From JBKEDC01 sp047975205 (GTDB lineage Bacteria; Bacteroidota; Bacteroidia; Bacteroidales; Prolixibacteraceae): 5,572 nucleotides of DNA. A model generated the notes under the pieces. The model saw only the letters and a list, made by a program, of their open reading frames with translations. It ran no database searches and had not been told where the DNA came from. The DNA lies in contig JBKEDC010000011.1 in NCBI GenBank assembly GCA_047975205.1, forward strand, positions 1-5,572. Reading direction: 5' to 3'. Shown here piece by piece: positions 1-5,064 of the stretch. Position 1 is the first letter of the stretch. Every line of letters begins with the position of its first letter. The position numbers were made by a program, and so were the translations under genes.

Positions 1-1
1 C

Positions 2-112
2 ATCAAACGAATCACCAAAAAGCAAAAAGAAATGTTGCCCCGCAAAAAGAGAGAAAACAACCCCGTTAATCCATCGACCTATATCATCCCCAAATGGGCT
101 AAGGTGGAATAG
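2..112 (+). CDS. C-terminal tail of an unidentified protein (partial)
   Basis: The frame beginning at base 2 is open to a TAG at 110-112 and gives 36 residues that begin IKRITKKQKEML and end in TYIIPKWAKVE. The tail is very basic, with Lys/Arg clusters in its first half, and ends in a proline-, tryptophan- and tyrosine-containing segment that looks like real protein. The start lies outside the window, so neither domain nor function can be assigned. A second frame (3-281) is also open, but its translation is low-complexity at first and then crosses a dyad-rich segment, so I prefer the shorter one. The gene runs toward the minus-strand cluster and probably belongs to the same mobile element. 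A transfer or DNA-processing gene is possible, but nothing here shows it. Confidence 0.5.
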   Translation: MKRITKKQKEMLPRKKRENNPVNPSTYIIPKWAKVE

Positions 113-191
113 AATAAGAACAATAAGGATCGAGTCAGCCCTTTTATTGCAGGAGAAAGTCACTTCTTACAAGGCAAACCAGTCAAGCCCG

Positions 192-253
192 AAGCCCTAC
201 GGGTCGGAAACGAAAATCTCCATCCTATGGATAGTATTTTCGCTCCGAGGCTT
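192..253. repeat. Multi-stem imperfect dyad, possible structured RNA
   Basis: Several inverted segments nest around one centre: AAGCC 192-196 with GGCTT 249-253, TCGGA 204-208 with TCCGA 244-248, CGAAAAT 211-217 with ATTTTCG 236-242, and TCCAT 219-223 with ATGGA 227-231 around a 3-nt loop. That is 22 pairs over 62 nt with small internal loops, apart from 7 unpaired bases at 197-203. It lies just downstream of the gene ending at 112. It could be a 3' RNA structure, a protein-binding site or a recombination site; the sequence does not decide which. Confidence 0.5.
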
Positions 254-334
254 GCCTGTTTCCCTGCTCGAAATGTAAAGAGGTATCCTGCAACGAAAAC
301 GACCGACCCGACGATGACGCATATCTTCAAAAGT

Positions 335-372
335 AAACAAGCATCCCTGATTAACATCAAGAATGCTTGTTT
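335..372. terminator. Terminator-like hairpin between convergent genes
   Basis: AAACAAGCAT at 335-344 is the exact reverse complement of ATGCTTGTTT at 363-372, with an 18-nt loop in which some further pairing is possible. The arm ends in T-rich sequence on the plus strand (TTTTCATTTTA) and is preceded by A-rich sequence, so it is T-rich on the minus strand as well. Its place between converging transcription units suits a bidirectional terminator, although the stem is AT-rich and the loop is long. Confidence 0.5.
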
Positions 373-441
373 TCATTTTATGCGTGGGGCAACTTCAACT
401 CCCTCTCCTTAGAATCTGCATATCTATTATTCTATTTTTCA

Positions 442-741
442 TTAGAAAGGAAGCTCGGGCGATCGGTAGTTATTATGCAATACCTCTTGAAGTTCTTTCT
501 CGGGATAAAGTATTTTGCCTCCGATAGCTGTATAACAGATCATCCGCTTATCTCGCAAAGTCTGAAGCGTGCGAGGTGAGATATGGAGATACTCCATCAC
601 TTCCTCTCCACTCAGATAACGTTCCTCTGCCAATGTTGGGCGATGCTTATCACGAACATCCTGTACATCGTTCAAGGCTTGCTCTATTTGCCCTTCGAGT
701 TCCTTGAACTCTTCGGACTCATAATTGATAAATTTGTCCAT
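442..741 (-). CDS. Small excisionase-like helix-turn-helix protein
   Basis: The product is 99 aa. Residues 1-40 are acidic and probably helical. Residues about 42-65 form an HTH, with SGEEVMEYL as first helix, HIS as turn and PRTLQTLRDK as recognition helix. A wing-like segment, YTAIGGKILYPEKELQEVL (about 70-88), follows. This is the layout of the MerR/excisionase-type HTH_17 family (family knowledge). Pairs of such small HTH proteins occur in Bacteroides conjugative transposons, where Xis2c/Xis2d-type proteins act in excision and in controlling transfer genes; that role here is inferred. The ATG follows the TAG of the upstream HTH gene by two bases, so the two were probably translated together. 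The gene is last in the minus-strand cluster and looks intact. Confidence 0.85.
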   Translation of the reverse strand: MDKFINYESEEFKELEGQIEQALNDVQDVRDKHRPTLAEERYLSGEEVMEYLHISPRTLQTLRDKRMICYTAIGGKILYPEKELQEVLHNNYRSPELPF

Positions 742-743
742 CG

Positions 744-1031
744 CTATTTGTTTGTATACTTCATATCGGTTTTTAGCAATTCAGAAATATCCTCTTCCTT
801 GTAGTAGACCTTACCACCCAGCATTGCAAATGGTATCTTGCCATTATTCCGCCAAGTCTGCCAAGTGCGTTTCGAGATTCCCAAAGCACGGCAGACATCT
901 GCCGAATCCATTCATCCGTCTCTGGGATTGATACAATATAAAGCTTTCAATGCAGCCATATCAGAAGTTAATCTACTGATCTGTTGTTTCAACAGTTCCC
1001 ATGTATGTAAGTCTATACAAACAATTTCCAT
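744..1031 (-). pseudogene. Helix-turn-helix gene interrupted by in-frame TGA
   Basis: Read from ATG at 1031 the frame gives MEIVCIDLHTWELLKQQ, a helical N-terminal segment, up to a TGA at 914-912 (codon 40). It then continues in the same frame for 55 codons to TAG at 746-744. The downstream part contains an HTH (MDSADVCRALGISKRTWQTW) and a wing with GGKVYYKEEDI, the same family as the neighbouring 99-aa gene. Homologues as I recall them carry Trp just before the residues matching MDSADVC, so one TGG-to-TGA change would explain the break. Other Trp codons in this gene are TGG, so recoding is unlikely. The ATG at 911-909 abuts the TGA and could restart translation of a 55-aa DNA-binding piece. 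It was probably an excision or transfer regulator partnered with the next gene. Confidence 0.75.
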
Positions 1032-1064
1032 AGTCATTCAGTTTAGTTGTTATTATTTTTCGTT

Positions 1065-1445
1065 TTACTCTTTATCGCTATTAAATGTACTTGCCAGGGA
1101 ACGTTTTAGCCCTTCGTTGGCAGCACGGGTTATCAGCTCTCTGTTTACCGACAGATGGTCGGCTAGGATATTCGACAACAAAATAGTGGGAGTGATCTCC
1201 GGCACAATATGTTGCAATGAGGCAACAAGCATTTGCAGCTTTTCTTTCATCCGAACATCGATATAGACTGGAGTATAATCCTTGATTTTTCGTGTTGCCC
1301 AAAATCGATTGGTATACTCTTCTTCGTCTTTCTTGCGAGAAAGCTTGCCTCTGGCTGAATTAGCTACTCATGTGCTATTATCAAACATATCAGATACATC
1401 TGGTTGCTGATCTGCTGTTTTATCTTTTTTGATATCTTCACTCAT
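1065..1445 (-). pseudogene. DUF3408-like conjugative-element gene interrupted by in-frame TGA
   Basis: Translation from ATG at 1445 begins MSEDIKKDKTADQQ and meets TGA at 1370-1368 (codon 26). The same frame then stays open for about 100 codons to TAA at 1067-1065. The body has a charged segment (SARGKLSRKKDEEEYTNRF), then YTPVYIDVRMKEKLQMLVASL, ITPTILLSNILADHL and an ELITRAANEG end. This order matches DUF3408, a family of about 120-150 aa found in Bacteroides conjugative transposons, where TraB-type members sit near the start of tra operons (family knowledge; exact role unknown). The full length with the stop ignored, 126 codons, fits the family. The TGA could come from TGG, CGA, GGA or others by one change. 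Reinitiation at the internal ATG near 1250 would leave only the C-terminal half. The gene lies 33 nt upstream of the broken HTH gene and is probably co-transcribed with it. Confidence 0.65.
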
Positions 1446-1564
1446 AAAAATCTGTTTTAAATGTTTATAAAATAAGACTTGTTAAAATAGAATTAAGACA
1501 GACCCACTCAAGTATCTCTGATCCGATTGGTTTTACCCATAATCTTACATCTTTCGAAAGGATA

Positions 1565-1590
1565 AGCGGTATACGGCTGTGTATATCGCT
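1565..1590. repeat. Ten-pair hairpin
   Basis: AGCGGTATAC at 1565-1574 pairs with GTATATCGCT at 1581-1590 across a 6-nt loop. Nine of ten positions are Watson-Crick; the remaining one is G-T on the plus strand and would be C-A in minus-strand RNA. A perfect palindrome, CTTTCGAAAG, lies 4 nt away. No T-run follows, so it is more likely an operator or structured leader than a terminator. Confidence 0.5.
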
Positions 1591-1655
1591 GTTTCCGAAA
1601 TCAAGTGCAAGTATAATCCATTCTCAATCCCTGCCCTGTGAGCATAACAGCTTTA

Positions 1656-1669
1656 CCTAACAGGTTAGG
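1656..1669. promoter_or_regulatory. Short dyad, possible operator
   Basis: CCTAAC and GTTAGG flank a 2-nt spacer, giving a compact symmetric site of a size suited to a dimeric regulator. No partner protein can be named. The HTH products encoded downstream in the same cluster are possible binders, but this is inference. Confidence 0.25.
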
Positions 1670-1846
1670 ATTGTATACTATTGATTATTAAATTGTTTCA
1701 ATTGGGATATATACTCAGTAAGGGGTAATTGGGGAATAATGGCTATACGACAAGTATAATGTAATATGCTGGATAACAGCAGATAATGCAAATTCAATAA
1801 AGGATAGAAATATTTATAGAAAATATAGGCGAATAAGTTTTTTTAA

Positions 1847-2782
1847 CTACTCAAGTTTATATTTGTTTAGCTCTTCGATCAGGTCTTCTATATTTTCCAA
1901 TCCGACAATACTTTCCCGCTTGTTGCGGTTACGGCAGTTGAGTAGTTGTTGCATACCGATATAGTGTGCACTATCTCCGTATCGCTCTTTGTTACCCTCT
2001 GTGCGAAAGGATATAAAGTCTTTATTGCCATCGGCAACCGATACCCATTGGGCTTTGATGTATTTGTGTTCGCTCAGTTGGTCAAGGAGATAGACCAATG
2101 TCTTTTGGTTAGTTACCTGTAGTGGTTCGGAGAGTTTTCCTGAAAGTAGTTTCTTTAGTTCAGATACTTTTATTTTTGAGCGAAACAATTTGATAGATTC
2201 TATGCAGTCTGCTAATAGTGCATATTGCTCTTTGCCTAGTTTGGGTAAATAAGAACGTTTGGTAGATTTGGGTTTAGCATTCTTAATAACAACTGTTTTC
2301 TTTACTTGTGGTTCTTCCTGATGAATATCTAATTTAGGCTTTGGAAGAAGTTTCTCATATTTTGTACATAAGCGTTCGAGACTAACCAAATCTACCAATT
2401 CTCTAAAGTAAGGCAAATCGATTTTATTTAACTCTGTAGTATAGTTGCTTGGAGTTATTGTAGCTATTGGTTTTATAAATGTATGATACTGATGATAAAC
2501 ATCTTTACTTATCTCATCATAAAAATCACTGTACCAAAGATAGTCTTCTCTTCCGTCACGAAGGTATTTGGGCAAGCTTGCCAGAGGAGGATTGTTGCGG
2601 ATGATATCCAACACTTTACTTTTATAGTGGAGCATTTCTGCCTCGGTCAATTGTGGTTGTGAGACCAGAGCAAGTGCCGTTTCATAGTTGATTGCCGCAA
2701 AATCATTGAGACTCTGCTGTACAGCCCGAAATACTTCGGGAACATTACTGTCATGATCTATGTCTTGCTCACCATTATACAT
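1847..2782 (-). CDS. Hypothetical 311-aa protein of a Bacteroides-type mobile element
   Basis: I do not recognise a family with confidence. The protein starts MYNGEQDIDHDS and has no signal peptide or membrane segment, so it is probably cytoplasmic. Two parts are visible. An acidic, mainly helical N-terminal region (about 1-146) is rich in Tyr, with YLWYSDFYDEISKDVYHQYH at 81-100. A basic linker (about 147-181) then leads to a C-terminal region (183-311) with predicted helices around LADCIESIKLF and VSELKKLLSG, then QKTLVYLLDQLSEHKYIKAQW and a strand-like FISFRTEG. The C-terminal pattern could be a winged-helix-like nucleic acid-binding fold, but that is a guess. TAG ends the gene 401 nt before the DUF3408-like gene. 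A -7-like box lies 87 nt upstream of the start. It uses TGG for Trp, so the standard code applies. Confidence 0.75.
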   Translation of the reverse strand: MYNGEQDIDHDSNVPEVFRAVQQSLNDFAAINYETALALVSQPQLTEAEMLHYKSKVLDIIRNNPPLASLPKYLRDGREDYLWYSDFYDEISKDVYHQYHTFIKPIATITPSNYTTELNKIDLPYFRELVDLVSLERLCTKYEKLLPKPKLDIHQEEPQVKKTVVIKNAKPKSTKRSYLPKLGKEQYALLADCIESIKLFRSKIKVSELKKLLSGKLSEPLQVTNQKTLVYLLDQLSEHKYIKAQWVSVADGNKDFISFRTEGNKERYGDSAHYIGMQQLLNCRNRNKRESIVGLENIEDLIEELNKYKLE

Positions 2783-2868
2783 GTACTAAAGATAGTAATA
2801 TTACCAATAGGAGCAATAAGAGTGACTCTATTTTGTCAGGCAGTATAGCAAATAAATGCATCTCCAAG

Positions 2869-2876
2869 CAAAGCTA
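2869..2876 (-). promoter_or_regulatory. Possible -7 box for the 311-aa gene
   Basis: The minus strand reads TAGCTTTG, an exact match to the Bacteroides -7 consensus TAnnTTTG, 87 nt before the ATG at 2782. A TTG lies upstream at about 15 nt, closer than the usual 19-21 nt, so the -33 element is weak. It diverges from the plus-strand box at 2920-2927. Confidence 0.35.
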
Positions 2877-2919
2877 TACACATCATATTGTCAATGATAT
2901 AACTATCGATTTAACGATC

Positions 2920-2927
2920 TATATTTG
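2920..2927 (+). promoter_or_regulatory. Possible -7 box ahead of the hairpin-rich RNA
   Basis: TATATTTG matches TAnnTTTG exactly, but no good TTTG lies 19-21 nt upstream. Transcription starting about 2934 and ending at the T-run at 3137-3143 would give an RNA of about 210 nt. In IS110 elements the bridge RNA promoter often forms at the joined ends of the excised circle, so this box may be only part of a promoter, or chance. Confidence 0.3.
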
Positions 2928-3000
2928 TCGAAGTATCCATGTCGGATATAGCTAATTTATACAATGATATGAGAAATTTAATCCACTTTCTACCATTCAT

Positions 3001-3143
3001 TTGCTCCGGCTATCCTTGAAGAGCAATAGGCAATACACCAACCGTATTGCTAAATCGGAAGTATCCGATAATGCACTCCCTTCGGAGTGAAAACGTTGCC
3101 ACCAATTCAAAAAACAAAGAGACTCCCGCCTCTTTATTTTTTT
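3001..3143 (+). ncRNA. Candidate IS110 bridge RNA (multi-hairpin RNA)
   Basis: Five hairpins stand in a row: TTGCTC/GAGCAA (3001-3006, 3021-3026, 14-nt loop), GCAATAC/GTATTGC (3030-3036, 3044-3050, 7-nt loop), ATCGGA/TCCGAT (3054-3059, 3064-3069, 4-nt loop), CACTCC/GGAGTG (3074-3079, 3084-3089, 4-nt loop) and AAAGAG/CTCTTT (3116-3121, 3130-3135, 8-nt loop), the last followed by seven T. Every stem is perfect. Members of the IS110 group encode a bridge RNA of about 150-200 nt in the left end, upstream of the transposase, whose loops pair with target and donor DNA (established knowledge). Position, strand, size and structure fit. The 5' end is not defined and the guide loops are not proven. An ORF starting at 3047 runs through this region in frame with the transposase, but its extra 70 residues have no family match. 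Confidence 0.55.
3116..3143 (+). terminator. Terminator-like hairpin with T-run
   Basis: AAAGAG (3116-3121) and CTCTTT (3130-3135) enclose an 8-nt GC-rich loop and are followed by A and then seven T (3137-3143). It would end a plus-strand RNA ahead of the transposase promoter candidate, which supports a separate small RNA unit. The stem is only six pairs, so efficiency is uncertain. Confidence 0.5.
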
Positions 3144-3171
3144 CTCGTCGTCAAAGGAGACCCTATGTTTG
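3141..3171 (+). promoter_or_regulatory. Promoter candidate for the transposase
   Basis: TATGTTTG at 3164-3171 is an exact TAnnTTTG -7 box, and TTTC at 3141-3144 lies 19 nt upstream, close to the TTTG -33 element. Transcription from about 3178 would leave a leader of about 80 nt before the ATG at 3257 and would begin after the T-run at 3137-3143, separating transposase mRNA from the hairpin-rich RNA. Confidence 0.45.
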
Positions 3172-3256
3172 TAATGTGATTAGCAAAAGTATTCTTATTG
3201 GGTTAAATTCTAAATTTACAGCCAATAAGCTTGTTAAACTAATCATAATACATACC

Positions 3257-4381
3257 ATGAAAACAACAAAGCAAATATCCTTAGATTTCACTGAACAACA
3301 AATTTACATTGGTCTGGATGTTCATCTCAGTTCCTGGTCTGTGACCATCGCCACCGACTATATTATCGGGCGTACATTTTCGATAAGCAATACCTCCACT
3401 GTACTAAGATCAACTAAAGGGAATGATACCTATGGTTCCCTGCTACAAAAGTATCTGCATACGAATTATCCGGGAGGCAATTATCTTTCTGCTTATGAAG
3501 CCGGCTTTTGCGGATTCTCTGTTCACAATGAATTAATCAGGTTGGGTATAGAAAATATTGTCGTCAATCCGGCTGATATTCCGACCTCACAAAAGCAAGA
3601 AGTGCAGAAGAATGACCGTGTTGACAGCCTCAAAATAGTATTGGCTCTGAGGGCTGGTCAGCTAAGGGGAATCCATGTACCGGATATATCTACATTGAAC
3701 GATCGTATGTTGCTGCGTGTAAGAGCTGGGATAGTGCATGATATCAAACGTTACAAGAATCAAACAAAATCTATGCTCAACTTCTATGGTATAAAATACA
3801 AGACAGATTTTGACGGAGCCAATCTCTCTTTTTCCCGCAGATTTGTAGACTGGATTCGCAATATTGATCTGGGTAGCTCTTCGGGAATGGAGGCTAAGGA
3901 AGTTATGTTGGATAAAATATCGACCCATAGAGAGAAGTTGTTGCGTGTCACACGAAAAATTAGAGAATTATCGCAGAATAACAGATATAGCTCTGATTAT
4001 TATAATTTGATTACTATTCCAGGGATCAGCCTGATTACGTCTATGGCAATCCTTACTGAAGTAGAAGATATAAAGAGATTTAGCAACACCAAGAAATTTA
4101 TTGGTTATCTGGGATTGCATCCTACATACAGGGCGAGTGGCGAAACACAACAAAACGGGGAAATTACCTTTCGTCACAACAAGTATCTGCGGGTGTTACT
4201 CGTTGAGAGTTCTCATATTGCTGTCCAGAAAGATCCGGCAATGATGCAAAGCTTTATACAGTACAGGAAAGAGGGCAAAGAATATAACGTGGCCATCATT
4301 AAGATAGCACGAAAACTGGCTTGTAGGATTTATTATATCCTTCGCGATAAACATCAGTACCAAACAGGAGTAGTAATATGA
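3257..4381 (+). CDS. IS110-family DEDD transposase (bridge RNA-guided recombinase type)
   Basis: The product is 374 aa, within the usual IS110 range. The N-terminal RuvC-like DEDD domain shows D21 in IGLDVH, E81 in YEAG, and D120 and D123 in KNDRVDSLK. A helical, basic middle (about 150-245) precedes the C-terminal Transposase_20 region. That region has the helix-hairpin-helix-like ITIPGISLITSMAIL, then FIGYLGLHPTYRASGETQQNGEIT and KYLRVLLVESS. S294 in RASG corresponds by position to the catalytic serine of this family. These transposases exchange strands at target and donor sites chosen by a bridge RNA (family knowledge). I chose ATG 3257 because homology begins there; the 70 codons back to 3047 cover hairpins and look noncoding. 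The gene ends in TGA. Downstream AGGAG/CTCCT arms (4366-4390) overlap the stop. It appears intact and potentially active. Confidence 0.93.
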   Translation: MKTTKQISLDFTEQQIYIGLDVHLSSWSVTIATDYIIGRTFSISNTSTVLRSTKGNDTYGSLLQKYLHTNYPGGNYLSAYEAGFCGFSVHNELIRLGIENIVVNPADIPTSQKQEVQKNDRVDSLKIVLALRAGQLRGIHVPDISTLNDRMLLRVRAGIVHDIKRYKNQTKSMLNFYGIKYKTDFDGANLSFSRRFVDWIRNIDLGSSSGMEAKEVMLDKISTHREKLLRVTRKIRELSQNNRYSSDYYNLITIPGISLITSMAILTEVEDIKRFSNTKKFIGYLGLHPTYRASGETQQNGEITFRHNKYLRVLLVESSHIAVQKDPAMMQSFIQYRKEGKEYNVAIIKIARKLACRIYYILRDKHQYQTGVVI

Positions 4382-4624
4382 AAACCTCCTTTAATTATAA
4401 AATCCATATATCAACTTCTTTTACCTGCAATAGACCACTATATCTTGCTTGTAGATAAACTACGTCAAGTAGATTGTGGCAGTTGCACCTATTCGCTAAA
4501 AGGGGTAATGCGATTAAAATGTGAGATCAATATTATTTGCTCCACATTGGATACGCTAATAGAAGGATGTTGATATAGGATAAAGGTTTTTTTAGCCATA
4601 TAGACAGTGTCAGCAATGAAGAAA

Positions 4625-4645
4625 GGGAGGCTAAAGATACCTCCC
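4625..4645. repeat. GC-rich hairpin
   Basis: GGGAGG (4625-4630) and CCTCCC (4640-4645) form a six-pair perfect stem around a 9-nt loop. No T-run follows on the plus strand. On the minus strand the stem is followed by CTTTCTTC, a weak T-rich tail, so it may be a minus-strand terminator. Confidence 0.35.
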
Positions 4646-4695
4646 CTAATTTCTGCATTACTGCATACTGTCAGAGAATCTATTGCTGTCAGGTT

Positions 4696-4720
4696 GCTCC
4701 TCAGCGGAGCCTGAGTCCTC
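4696..4720. repeat. Overlapping alternative stems
   Basis: GCTCC (4696-4700) pairs with GGAGC (4706-4710), while CTCAG (4699-4703) can instead pair with CTGAG (4710-4714). The two foldings exclude each other, and a T-rich tail (TCCTCTTC) follows. This may be a weak terminator or a switching hairpin; evidence is structural only. Confidence 0.25.
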
Positions 4721-4800
4721 TTCAATTCCCTAACCCTAAAGTAAATAAATTATAATGATGTTGAAACTTTTTGCTAAATTATTTGGATTACAACATAGAA

Positions 4801-4870
4801 GCAAGGTAATCGCACGGGTTACCCGAAAATTGCTTCGCACATTTTCGGACAACCTTCGTGCATACCTTGC
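4801..4870. repeat. Nested 70-nt cruciform
   Basis: Four stems stack: GCAAGGTA (4801-4808) with TACCTTGC (4863-4870), GCACG (4812-4816) with CGTGC (4857-4861), GGTT (4817-4820) with AACC (4851-4854), and CCGAAAAT (4823-4830) with ATTTTCGG (4841-4848) around a 10-nt loop. That is 25 pairs with only short bulges. It is the outermost part of the oriT-like island. Confidence 0.7.
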
Positions 4871-4897
4871 CCTTACAGGGGGCTGTGACCACACAGA

Positions 4898-4927
4898 AGA
4901 TAAATCCGGTACCTTCAGGATTTATCT
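4898..4927. repeat. Perfect 10-bp hairpin
   Basis: AGATAAATCC (4898-4907) and GGATTTATCT (4918-4927) are exact reverse complements around a 10-nt loop that contains GGTACC. The arms are AT-rich inside a GC-rich island, a common form for a relaxase recognition hairpin, though no nic site can be assigned. Confidence 0.65.
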
Positions 4928-4975
4928 CCCGCTTCAAAACACACTCCCGATGGTCGCATATTCCGAGGTCACCGG

Positions 4976-5022
4976 GCAGCCTGCGGATTTCGCTCCCGTA
5001 GGTCGCAAAAGATCCGGGCTGC
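4976..5022. repeat. Bulged GC-rich stem
   Basis: GCAGCC (4976-4981) pairs with GGCTGC (5017-5022) and CGGAT (4984-4988) with ATCCG (5012-5016), with a 2-nt bulge and a 23-nt loop. The loop displays the second copy of the CTCCCGnnGGTYGC repeat. Confidence 0.5.
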
Positions 5023-5026
5023 AGGC

Positions 5027-5064
5027 GGAGGCTCCACGTAACCGGGGTGGCCGGAGCCACCTCC
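5027..5064. repeat. Bulged GC-rich stem ending at the third repeat
   Basis: GGCTCC (5030-5035) pairs with GGAGCC (5053-5058), and GGA (5027-5029) with TCC (5062-5064) after a 3-nt bulge. An alternative inner stem GTGGC/GCCAC (5047-5051, 5056-5060) competes with it. The 3' arm overlaps the third CTCCCG repeat. Confidence 0.45.

Larger units (their letters stand above)
113..441. other. Noncoding region between convergent genes
   Basis: This 329-nt stretch separates the plus-strand tail ending at 112 from the minus-strand HTH gene ending at 442. It holds a large imperfect dyad centred near 225 and a terminator-like hairpin at 335-372, both listed separately. Short ORFs here (minus 160-360, plus 227-412, plus 367-579) overlap the dyads, resemble no known family and appear to be chance. 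Confidence 0.6.
1446..1846. other. Dyad-rich noncoding gap in the minus-strand cluster
   Basis: I find no convincing gene in these 401 nt. It contains a 10-bp palindrome CTTTCGAAAG (1551-1560), a strong hairpin (1565-1590), a CCTAAC-AG-GTTAGG dyad (1656-1669) and two exact copies of CAAGTATAAT (1608-1617 and 1751-1760). No exact Bacteroides -7 box (TAnnTTTG) is present on the minus strand, so the promoter of the DUF3408-like gene is not identified. Plausible contents are a regulated promoter with operators, or the scar of a lost gene. Confidence 0.5.
2928..4433 (+). mobile_element. IS110-family insertion sequence (ends approximate)
   Basis: The element is defined by an apparently intact IS110-type transposase and a long structured 5' noncoding region. 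IS110 members usually measure about 1.2-1.6 kb and lack clear terminal inverted repeats, so the ends cannot be read directly. The left limit is set provisionally near a TCGAAGTATCC word (2928-2938) that recurs in the candidate bridge RNA; the right limit is only a guess within the 50 or so nt after the transposase stop. It lies between the divergent 311-aa gene and the mobilization region. Confidence 0.6.
4382..4754. other. Noncoding region after the IS110 transposase
   Basis: This stretch includes the right end of the IS, at a point not resolved, and then sequence leading to the mobilization region. It holds GTAG/CTAC arms at 4451-4463, a GGGAGG/CCTCCC hairpin (4625-4645) and a GCTCC/GGAGC hairpin (4696-4710). 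A 78-codon minus-strand frame (4489-4725) has no recognisable family and covers two of these hairpins, so I do not call it a gene. Confidence 0.5.

Noticed and set aside
160..360. 66-codon minus-strand frame with a hydrophobic N-terminus
   Set aside because: The hydrophobic stretch could suggest a membrane peptide, but the frame covers the 192-253 dyad and one arm of the terminator-like hairpin, which explain the sequence better.
838..1266. 142-codon plus-strand frame
   Set aside because: It lies opposite the HTH and DUF3408-like genes and has no family features; it is a shadow frame.
912..1370. Reassignment of TGA to Trp in the host
   Set aside because: The transposase ends in TGA, and Trp is encoded by TGG in the transposase, in the 311-aa gene and in the broken HTH gene itself, so two nonsense mutations are simpler.
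3047..3256. N-terminal extension of the transposase from an upstream ATG
   Set aside because: The extra 70 codons run through hairpins and a T-run, and IS110 proteins begin near the segment at 3257; the -7 box at 3164 also lies inside the extension.
1720..4509. AAGGGGTAAT occurring at 1720-1729 and 4500-4509
   Set aside because: A 10-bp match in 5.5 kb with no flanking similarity or symmetric placement is probably chance; it does not mark IS or element ends.
4489..4725. 78-codon minus-strand frame
   Set aside because: No recognisable motif, no promoter found, and it spans two hairpins. Low-level homology cannot be excluded without a search.
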